64,000 bases of DNA. It comes from Cryptomeria japonica (taxonomy: Eukaryota; Streptophyta; Pinopsida; Cupressales; Cupressaceae). The position numbers were made by a program, and so were the translations under genes. Within the stretch, counting starts at the first letter, position 1. Each line of letters opens with the position of its first letter. The notes below the pieces were generated by a model that did no database searches, was not told where the DNA came from, and worked only from the letters and a program-made list of their open reading frames with translations. The stretch lies in NCBI RefSeq assembly GCF_030272615.1, contig NC_081410.1, positions 142,633,349 to 142,697,348 of the forward strand. Reading direction: 5' to 3'. Positions 54,980 through 64,000 of this stretch are shown in pieces.

Positions 54980-56110
54980 TGTTTAGGATTAGATGCAAGA
55001 TTGGATTGGGATATGGATGGGGGAGAATATCAAGGTATAGATGTTGTATAGGAGAGGTATGTGGATGAGGGATAATACAAAGACATGGATGGGGGATAAG
55101 ATGGATTTCCCTTTGTCAAAGGTAGGGGAAGGATAAGAGATGTGAGATGAATTAATGTGTTGAGGCGGAATGGATGAAGATATGGAAGATGGATGGGAGG
55201 TTATGGGATTAACTTGGTAAGTGGGTTGGGGTGGGAGATATGAATAGGTGGAAGTTGGATATCTTTGAGGCATGCATGAATCAGATGGATATGGTTGATA
55301 GGGTGATCCTGGAACTTTCATAACCATTTCCTCAAACCAACCCATGATGTTTGGATGTGGGTTTTGAATAGCCAACTTTTGTGTTTGACAATGCAAGGGT
55401 AACCTGAAGATGATGAGAATGGGAAGAAAATTTGGAATTGGATGGATAGAATTGATTGAGAAAAGTGATGAGATGATGCTAGATGAAGATGAGGATAAGG
55501 ACTTAGCAAATTTGGATTGGATTGAGGATTGATTGGATTTGATTTGATTTTTCTTGGATTGGATTGTGTTTGATTTGATTGGATTGGATTGGTCCTTGGA
55601 TTAGGACAAGATTTATTTGGATTTGAATGACGCCTTAGCTCCTAGATTAGGACTTAGATGAGAATTGATGATGTTAACCACAAATCAAGGTGATAACTAA
55701 GCTAGGTAAAATTCAGACCCTTGGATTAAGATGCAATTGATCAAGCCTTCTTTTACTTAGGATAGCCTTACGTTCCTAAGCAAAAGAGGGTAAAAGAATT
55801 AGGGTTTTGATCAACCCAAAATGATTAACCAAAGGTACTTGGGGGATATTCTTTCCCAAGAACAAAAGCTAATTGATTGATTGATTAAAGATAAAGGTCT
55901 AAATCAAAATTTTACAAAGTGTCGACCTGAGGATGAGGTTGATTGATTGATTGGATTGATTAGGATTGATTGGGATTGATTAGGTTGATGTGATAAGTCC
56001 TCAAAGATGGAAGGAGAATGATTATGGAAGAATGAATTAATGATAAGAAGAAGAAGGGGAAGGTTACCCAAGATTGGATTGATGATTGGATAGATATATT
56101 AGTTAGGCAT
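54980..56110 (-). repeat. Proline-rich open stretch and GATTGG-rich DNA
   Basis: On the minus strand 55396-54989 is open and rich in Pro, Tyr and Ser (PSDSCMPQRYPTSTYSYLPP, SSISSSIPPQHI). To its right (55500-55610 and 55930-56000) the plus strand is a degenerate array of GATTGGATT and GATTGATTGG. I cannot say whether the Pro-rich frame is a gag fragment or chance. Confidence 0.4.
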
Positions 56111-57615
56111 TGATGATTGTTTGGATGAATAAAAATTGATTAGAGGTTTGACTCAAGTGGAGGGGTTTGACAGTGACAAAGTGAAGATTGAAGGGTTTAG
56201 TTGAATGTTTGGTCAAATTTGAGAACGTTTTGGATGTTATCTACTCTTGGCAAGAGAAATCAAACAATGAAAAGAACATTGGCCAAGGCAACGTTTTATG
56301 AAAAGTGTGAAAGTGAAGGGGGCCTAGATTAGCCCAAATAAAATTTCACTGGTTTTGTACAAGATGAAGACACGCATCAAACATACAACTTAGGTTGGAA
56401 GATGGAAACCATTCAATAGGCCTCTCACACAAGCAATACCTCAAACAAGAAGACAAATAGAGATTCTGGTAGCCCTGGATCCCCCTTACAACCCACTCAC
56501 TTCTCGGGCATACCAAATTCTCTTACGCCGAAGATCCGAAGATCTTTTTACCAAGGTACTCCTCTCTCATCTTGAGTGGGTACTGTTGACGGGTGTTTTG
56601 ACACACCAACATTCAGGTAGTTTATGTGAACACTCACCACCTCTCCTGAAAAGAAATAAGTTTTGGGCAACTAACTACTCCAAGGTCTCTATAATCGGGT
56701 CTTGACGGTGATGGGCAGCTGAATGGTTGATGCGATTGTATCTGTCAAGGGGCTTGCTGGTTGGAACAATTTCGAATTACCTACTTTTTTTTGTATTTTC
56801 TAATCTAAATTCTCTCAAAAATAAACAACAAAAGATAGATCAAGGGAACAACGAAATAACAATAGAATCAACACAATAACAATTGAATGATCCACACAGT
56901 TAGAATTTCATAACCCAGTATTAGCAATATTACTAAATCAACATTCAAATGATGAGCTCCAAAAAATATATAAAGTCAAACAACTTCACATACCAACGGA
57001 AATGAATATCATCAAACCAATAATCACCCTATCAATTTAATCCCATATACCATTTACATGCACAATATGATTTATAAAATAACAAAGTATCCAAAATAAC
57101 TAGTTGTTGAATCAAATAATGGAAGTTACCAGATAACGAAGAACATAACCATATAGAACACACAAGTAGATCGGGCAATCCACAAGTTGTTTTTTGTATT
57201 AAAATTCAAGGTGTATCATAAAATCTTCTAAACTCATAAAAATCTACATAAAAATCTCTAAAAGAATCTCTAAATTGGACCTCAAATCATCAATTCGCAG
57301 ACCCTTACAATGAATCAAAATCTCTAATTTATAGAGTTTCAAGTCCTAAATTCTAGGAATTAAAAGCTAACCAAACTAAATGCTACAAAAACAAGGAACT
57401 GTAGTTGACATGCAAGTCTCTGCCTTAAACTCCAATGAAACTAACAATTATCTATCACTACAAAACATGTGTTCCCGAAATTGGCCATCACAGCCATGCA
57501 CAATTTTGCGCAAAAACTAAAGTCAGTGTGGTTCAACACTTGAACTCTCAACTTTTGTGGTAATCAAAAATATCTTCAAAAAGCAGTCAAAATTGCATGT
57601 GCAACAACCATATGT
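56111..57615 (-). other. Non-coding DNA downstream of A3
   Basis: No ORF. On the plus strand TGTTGACGGGTGTTTTGACAC at 56585 resembles an LTR start. A3's 3' LTR is expected here, but I found neither a convincing polypurine tract nor a repeat of the A1/A2 LTR core. Confidence 0.3.
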
Positions 57616-60600
57616 TCATCCTCTACTCCTTTTATAGCTTTTATAGTTGCTGATAAAACATGCAACTGTGTCTTCAGGAGGATCAACAACATACAAAATC
57701 CGAAACTCAGGCTTCTTCAAAAATTTCTTTGCCTGCCCTCACCTATGGACCAACTTATCGATCACCCCCTCTGCATGTATATACTAAGGAGTAAAAAATG
57801 AATACTTATCCATCAACCCCATATTAAACTCGACTGTGGGTGCAAAAGGATGAGCCGCACATTGGTCCCATTGGTCTAGCACTACACCTTCCTTCAGGTG
57901 ACCATCCCTCAAAATGTCATTACCATATGCGCGTAGCAACTTCTTTACAAAATTATCATTTTTACCTATTGACTTCAAAAAAGGGGCATGTGCCTCCAAA
58001 ATCTTCGATCTACACTGCTCAACCACCTCTATTTTAAATTCTATTAAAAAAATATAGGATTGTAAACTATCAAAATCATCACCTCCCAGCAAATCCTCAT
58101 TTCTACACACTTCTTCACCCAAGGCCAAAATTTTATTCAAATTTCTACATTTCTTGGTGAAGTCTCTAATTCTCACTTACCAACTTATTGAGAAGTCCCT
58201 TATTGCCTTTTCTGTTTCGAGGACTCTTTCATAAATTTTGGTTGTATGTTGTAGAATTTTTTTTACCTTTTAGATATTCTCCTTGGCCCATGATCTTGTA
58301 GTCGCAGTTACTTTCCTTATTTTAGTCAAGGCTCTTACATCGCCTTCCGGGAGTGATGATGTGGATGGCAGTGTGTCATCAACCCTTGAATCGAGAGGCT
58401 TTGCCATTTCTATGAGCAACTACTTATATTGTTCTAACTATTCCTTCTCCATCCTGCTTCTGACTGTGCTAGTAGAAAATTTGAGAGTATCAAGCTCCCC
58501 CCACTTGGTCTGCTTCCCTAGCCTAACCTGTGATACTTGGTATGTAGAAGGACCTTCCCCTTCAGCTTCTACAGGGGATGTGATGTCGATGATTACTTCA
58601 CCGGAGCCAGTTCTAGATAAATGATGAATCATTTTGGCCATCTTTGCTTTCTTTGGCTCCTCCATAATAGCTTGTTGCAATGAGAGTTTGGGCAGCACCA
58701 CCTTTTATTTCTTACTAAAAGTGAAGGTTAACCATTGTGGTGTTCCTTCATTTGTGTTCCTTCATTTGCATTGTCACTCTCCTAGCTTCTTGTGATGGTT
58801 CCTCCTCCTGTTGTTGCTCTTGTCCTACATCCTATGTATTGGGAGGAGTTTGGGTCTCTTCTTAGGTAGGAACAATTGGGATGGCGAGTTTTTGTTGTGA
58901 GAGAATTTGTTGAGCCAATTTTTCCTGTAGAGCATTATCAACATCAAGTTGTTGTTGGTATTCTTTCAATCTCCCACTCACTTGCTCGTTAAAATATATG
59001 GCCGGCTCTTGACCTTGTTGCTCTGTTTCCCCACCTATGATGTATTTCAACAAGTTTTCCACATCTCGTGAAGTGAGAACGAGTCTTTCATCATGCTCTT
59101 CATCTCGTACTTGTCCAATTTCCCCCTCTTCACCTTGTTGTTGCTCCTATAGACCCTGAGCATCTGTGTACATGGGGGTCACCTGCGTAAGTTCTAAAAC
59201 CTTTTGTACAATGGGCCCCTTCATTTCTTTGCACTAGGAGTCATTCTTTTCCTTTTCTTGGGCTCCACCTTCTTTGGTGTTGGCTCAGCTTGCTCTTGGT
59301 CTGAGTCTGACACCACATTATGAATAATTAATGTCTTTGTTGTCAGAGTCATTGCAAGCACAGATATTTGTGAAACAACAAAAGGTGCGGTGATCGTTGT
59401 TGTAACCAAGGGTGCAACCATTGTTGTCACAACCGGTGTAATAGATGCAATTCATGTGGTGGCGGGAGTTGTTGATGCAGAAGTAGTAGCAATGGTACTA
59501 AGAGTGGTGGTAGTCGTGGTAGTAGTGGTGGTGGTGGCACTGGAGGGTTGAACCTCTAGAGTAGGCTGCTCTGTCGTCGCTACAACACCTTCAATAGTGG
59601 GCCTGATAGGATGAATTTTTGCTTGTGGTGTGGCCCCTAGGCCGACAATAATTCCCAAACTCAACTGTTTTGCGAAGAATTCGGCTTCCTTAATTTTCTC
59701 ATTCAACTTTTTCTTTAGCTCTTCCATGGTTAAAAGAGTTCCAACTTCTTCCTCTGGGTCTGCGGATGTATTCTTCCTCGAATTTTATCTTGTCCTCCTT
59801 GTGTATCCTCGATTAGGATTGTCAGTTGGTATATTCTTTTGTTTCCCTTTGGAGGCAGATGGTTTAATCCTTACACTTAACCACTTGTTAGTTCTATCTA
59901 TTACCCGTCGAGAGATGGTATCAATATCTACAACTTTTTGTTGCGACCATTTGATTTGGGGGAGTGACCTTTTATCTATTCTTGTTTCTTTGTACATAGG
60001 ATCCAACAAAATGCCATCATCATGTAATTGTTTGGGTAGGTTAGTTTCAATACCAAAATCCCTTATTTGAGGAACAGTGAGGCAATGATAGTATTTCTCC
60101 CTTGCCTCAAAACTATCCTGGAGGTTGGCCCAAAAATCCTCCAGGGCAAGTTGATGTTCATCGTACACTTTAGGTATCAATCCTTTTAATTAATTGTATG
60201 GATCATAAAATTGCCTAACATAATTAAAAGGCTTCAACTGTAATTCTTGCAATTCTTGCTCTGCAACCTTGGCCATATGAATTTTTGGACATGAAAAGAA
60301 TGATAAATTTAATGGGAAATATTCACCTGTAACCCCCATCTTATGCCTTGAGGACAACAAATTTTTTAAGTGTACCATTTGCCTTGCATATTCTAGCAAA
60401 ATTATCCTATTTGTACAATATCTGGGCAACAAAAATGGTTCTCCAGTGAACCCACTCACCTTTAGATAGGTAGATCGGGAGTTATGTATGAACCATCATC
60501 CCCATTTCTTTAATAACTCCATAGCTTCCTTGCTAAGCCCGAATCCAATATCCCTTGTTAGCCTTATAATAATAGGAAACAAAAATGCATCATTTATTCT

Positions 60601-61470
60601 TTTATAGTGCAACCTGGCCTCTTTTAGTGGCAACTGGGTATAGAATTCCCATACTGCATTTTGTCCTTCCTCTTCTCTCAATGTGCCCTTAGTTTGCAGC
60701 CCTGGAAATTGGTCGGATCTGGCTGCCACCCAAATGACATAAGATGTGATGAAAAATTTCCTTGTGTTATGTACCTCTTTCAACTGGTCCCTTATGTTAT
60801 CCAACAAAATTTGGGCCCAGTCATAGTATTGTCGCCTGTCCAAAATTGTTAGCATGAATGAAAACATCCATGGTTGGAAATGACAGTAGACAAGTTTGTC
60901 GAAGGCCTTGCTAAGCATTATTATCAAGTCTCTTTGTGGCTCTTTGAAATCCTACCTCAAAACCTCATTCGCCTTTAAACCTGTTTTCCTTTCTTCTTTG
61001 AGCCATTCTTCATTCATTCTTTTTTTACATTGGCTCACATTTTGATTCCACTCCCTTTCTCCATCTTCTTCTCCTTCTACTAGTACCCCCTTTTTGGTAG
61101 GAATTTGGAAAACTAGGGCCAACATGTCAGGGGAAAAATCAATCACCACTTTTCCATCTGCATCGACACATTGTCTAGTGTCTGGGTTGTAGAAATGTGC
61201 CACTTGCATGATAAACTCAGGGGCTTCTACCGACTATGGAAATACGGTTTCCTCTACTAGGTCGAATGTTTTAATCTGCCTGTATTTTGCACTTAACCCA
61301 AGCTTCTCCAATTGTTTTTCAATATCCTCGAGCTCAATATACCCGATCTCAGTGTCTGTCACCCATTGAATTGCATCTTCTAGCTTTGAGACGTATGTTC
61401 GCCCTTGATATTGGTACTTCATGGTGATTGAAAGATTCTCAAGATCCTTTGCTTTGCGAGAAGATTCCAT
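57616..61470 (-). pseudogene. Family A retroelement ORF, copy A3 (best-preserved full length)
   Basis: From ATG at 61470 (MESSRKAKDLENLS) to a TGA at 57616-57618: about 1,285 codons, mostly one frame with a shift near 59220 and others near 58700-58200. Order: KYQYQGRTYVSKLEDAIQWV; VVIDFSPDMLALVFQIPTKK (about 61149-61090); KKRMNEEWLKEERK; YYDWAQILLDNIRDQLKEVH and FFITSYVIWVAARS (60831-60720); NRIILLEYARQMVH (60405); EDFWANLQDSFEAREK (60147-60100); WLSVRIKPSASKGKQK. A Thr/Ala/Gln-rich linker (59680-59250), a Gln-rich segment and a helical tail to YKSYKRSRG follow. Stops are mixed: TAG, TGA and TAA. No RT, integrase or knuckle. Function unknown. Confidence 0.78.
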
Positions 61471-62409
61471 GAAACACTATTAGCCTACAAGGGAAAACAA
61501 GTTGGATTAGACCACATACTTCATAGAAACTTAACACTGCAAAACTCACCTTGAGAACCCAGGATCCTAGGGTCCTGATGTAGCCAAAACATTAAAATAA
61601 ACAAAAGAAACCTAAGAAATCAAAAACCTGAAGTTCCAAGGTAGAACTTATTAAGCTACCACAATCAAGTTTGGGAACTCGAGAACCCGAGTTACTGAGC
61701 TCGACAAAGAAAAAACAGAAAGCAACTTCGAAAACCCAAGAACTTGGGTTACTGAACTTGAAAACTAAACTAGAAACAAAAACTACAAAACCCAAAAAAA
61801 TTGACAAGGGAAGAAAACAAAGCACAAAACCCAGGAACTCGGTGTTAAAGTTCGATCAAATTTAGAGATTATAGTATTTTAAAATTTTCTATATAATATG
61901 TTGATCACAATGTCTCTATAATTTCTTCTTGGATATATATTAATATCAATGTAATATGAATATATATCAATCTGCATAATTCTTAATATCAATATTAATA
62001 AGGAGATGCTTCAATACGATGAGATTGCAATGCAAATCAGAACTGTATATATAATGTTGTCGATATATCCTTGATCCAATGATTTCAAAAATATATATAT
62101 ATATTTATGAGACTTGTTTAACACTTATCGATTTCAGTACCTCCCAAGTCATATTGGATCGAATATAAATATTAATGAGTGGAGACATGTCTCCGTAGGG
62201 ACATGTCTCTACGTAGACATGTCTGTCCACTAAACACAAACTAATGTTCTGATTGATTGAAAAACAGGTTTTAAGGACCCAAAACTATTACAACATAGTT
62301 AGAAAGAAAGTTGATAAAATAGAGTCCACATACAGAGCAACCGGTCAAAAGACCAGCGAACAGAAAAAATAGTTAAAAAACAAAAAACAACAAAGAACCC
62401 AAGGAGACA
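61471..62409 (-). repeat. A3 leader and AT-rich DNA with a GACATGTCT cluster
   Basis: Next to A3, 61560-61850 has repeated AACTTG and AACCCGAG-type phrases with no true ORF. 61870-62170 is AT-rich. 62180-62232 holds GGAGACATGTCTCCGTAGGG, ACATGTCTCTACGTAG and ACATGTCTGTCCAC, closely like the cluster at 18618-18720. Possibly the C2 3' LTR, but boundaries are not visible. Confidence 0.4.
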
Positions 62410-64000
62410 CTAAATAGTAATTTTCTTTAGCAGATCCTCTGCCTTTGTCATTAGCTCATCATATGTCACCCCAACTGCTTTTAGCTCCTCCAGGTCCTTA
62501 TTCACTTTCTTTTCCTTCCTCTTCCCATGGGTGCAGGTTCTGGGACCTTTGGCTTCCCCTGTTCCTTCTGCATCCAGATCAATTTCCTGGGTTTCCTTTT
62601 CATCATCAAGCTTGCTGATGAGGGTATGGGTGTTGTTGGCTGAGATTTTCAAAATGCTGAGGCTCTGCTCCGCAATGTTCTTGAGGTACTCCTCTATCTT
62701 GTCCACTTTGGCGACTGTGTCCGAGAGCATTTTTTCACTAGTTTCCTCCAGGGTTTTTCTGTCCTGTATCTCCTTTTCAATTTTCTCAAACCGGGGATTA
62801 AAGGCATCTCTGATGTCTTCCGCTTTAGCAATTGTGTTCTTCAGATCCTCAATATAATCGACCATAGTGTTCCCCTCTCCAATGTTAATGGTCTCCAGGA
62901 TTAGGACTCTGTTGCAGAGTTTTTTGTACTCATCCGCAGTTTTCTTATTCCCATCAATAAGCCATTCTATGGTTTTCATAAAACCATTCAAGGCCTCGGG
63001 AGGAGGGCCAGGAGAGGGAGTCACTTTTCCAGGGGTTATCTGTTCATCTTTAGAGATATGGAGGGCAGAAATAGTGTCGACGGCCCTGAGAGTCTCCTCC
63101 ATAGTCTCCATTTCCAGGCTGTGTTCAACTTCCAGGGTCCTTGTTTGCTTGTCATCTTCCGATTCCTTGCCGGTCTCCTCTGGGTCTTTGCCAGTCTCCT
63201 CTATTTTCTTTTGCTTCTTCCTGGTCTAGGCTTGGTTCTTACTTTTTTCCTTCAGCACCCTCTTAGGGTTCTTCTTCTCCTCAGGGAAATCAGAGTACTC
63301 TTCTTCCAAAGAAATACTAATCAAGGGTTTGCTTTGAGGTTTTTTGCTCTTAGAAGAAGAGGGTCTTGATTTCCTCTTCTTACTACTCTCATACTCTGAG
63401 TCATCGGAGATTTCCTCATTATCAGTCGAGGAATCATTGTCTGATTCCTCCTCCTCTAAGAAATCAGAATCAGACATTTCATCTTTTGAATCCACAGAGA
63501 GCTGCATCCGGTTGATTTTACTAGCCTTTAAATGGTCATAAATGAGGACCATAAGTCCCTGGTCCATTGCAATATCACCCCAAGGATTTTCTTTGTAGGC
63601 TTTTAGGGAGGCATTCATAGAACAGAGCAAGAAGTAAGGGAAATTCACCTTATCATTATGCCTAAAATGATTTAATAGGACAAAATGATACCCATATACT
63701 TTCGTAAACCTACCGTCTAGAGTAATATACCTCATTAAAACAAAGAGAATTTCCCGCCAGGGTTTTGCAAAAGCCCTAGGTGGGTAATAGGTTTTACTCA
63801 ACTTTACTAGTCTTTTCTTCTCTTTCTTAGTGACTGGGTACCTTTCAATGGCTTCCCTACTGACCTTCCTATCTCGGTAGAAGTTGCAGCCCTCCCTTTT
63901 GAGACCCATAGCTTTAGCTATTAAATCTTCGTCAATTTCCACCAGTTGATTGCCCATTTTAAGCATGCCCTTCTTCCAATTTTTGTAGAAGAAGCTAGTT
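62410..64000 (-). pseudogene. Family C retroelement ORF, copy C2 (5' end outside window)
   Basis: Open in one frame from the right edge to the stop at 62410, about 530 codons, with a single internal TAG at 63226-63228 (NQA-TRKKQKKIEE). Order: GNQLVEIDEDLIAKAMGLKR (63954-63895); KPWREILFVLMRYITLDGRF and TKVYGYHFVLLNHF; VNFPYFLLCSMNASLKAYKE and DQGLMVLIYDHLK (63651-63526). An acidic Ser/Glu-rich linker with KKRKSRPSSSKSKK (about 63380) follows, then a helical tail (VDYIEDLKNTIAKAEDIRDA; DKIEEYLKNIAEQSLSILKI) ending LLKKITI. Almost intact, so probably the youngest copy here. No enzyme motif; function unknown. Confidence 0.78.

Noticed and set aside
54989-55396. Pro-rich minus-strand frame as a host gene
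   Set aside because: No start context, homologous motif or intron signal. The composition can arise from the neighbouring GGAT/GATTGG-rich DNA.
1-64000. tRNA, rRNA, CRISPR or bacterial-type operon features
   Set aside because: I saw no cloverleaf-like or rRNA-like conserved segments and no regularly spaced repeat-spacer array; the 41-bp and 48-bp arrays lack unique spacers.

Overview
This is nuclear DNA from a seed plant with a large, repeat-packed genome, most likely a gymnosperm and probably a conifer. That is inference. It rests on one plant-type gene with GT-AG introns in 64 kb, on decayed Copia and Ty3/Gypsy elements filling nearly everything else, and on long single-ORF, reverse-transcriptase-less retroelements. 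There are no operons, rRNA, tRNA or CRISPR arrays.

The only clear host gene is the 3' part of a La-related protein 6 gene (34.76-36.52 kb, + strand). Eight exons encode the end of the La motif, an RRM, a glycine/arginine-rich stretch and the conserved C-terminal box. The exons for the start of the protein are not in the window. Either the upstream intron exceeds 34 kb and is full of transposons, or this is a 5'-truncated copy.

The main content is a set of unusual retroelement proteins. Family A: A1 at 1-2.7 kb (+), A2 at 4.6-9.7 kb (+, split by a solo LTR), A3 at 61.5-57.6 kb (-). Family D: 27.4-20.8 kb (-), with LTRs, primer-binding site, mini-gag and a 1,092-codon ORF. Family B: B1 at 29.7-27.4 kb and B2 at 33.9-30.9 kb (both -). 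Family C: C1 at 40.6-38.9 kb and C2 from 64.0 to 62.4 kb (both -, C2 runs off the window). A weaker family E remnant lies at 50.7-48.6 kb (-). Each encodes one long protein with an N-terminal globular region carrying two recurring motifs, a charged linker, and a helical or coiled-coil tail. None encodes reverse transcriptase or integrase. They look like non-autonomous LTR elements that carry a foreign protein domain.

Ordinary retroelements make up the rest. There is a Ty3/Gypsy gag-protease relic (14.5-12.4 kb, -). Copia gag-protease (-) and Copia reverse transcriptase (+) lie head to head at 18.9-20.8 kb. A Copia element with both LTRs but no integrase spans 42.28-48.17 kb (-), and its LTR termini, primer site and polypurine tract resemble those of D, so its lineage is a plausible partner for moving D. 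A shredded Gypsy lies at 51.1-52.9 kb (+), a LINE RNase H fragment at 41.0-41.26 kb (-), and a MITE with 18-bp inverted ends at 37.86-38.32 kb. Several short tandem arrays sit inside LTR-like DNA. Many nonsense codons in the copies are TAG where paralogues have glutamine, as expected from deamination of methylated CAG sites.
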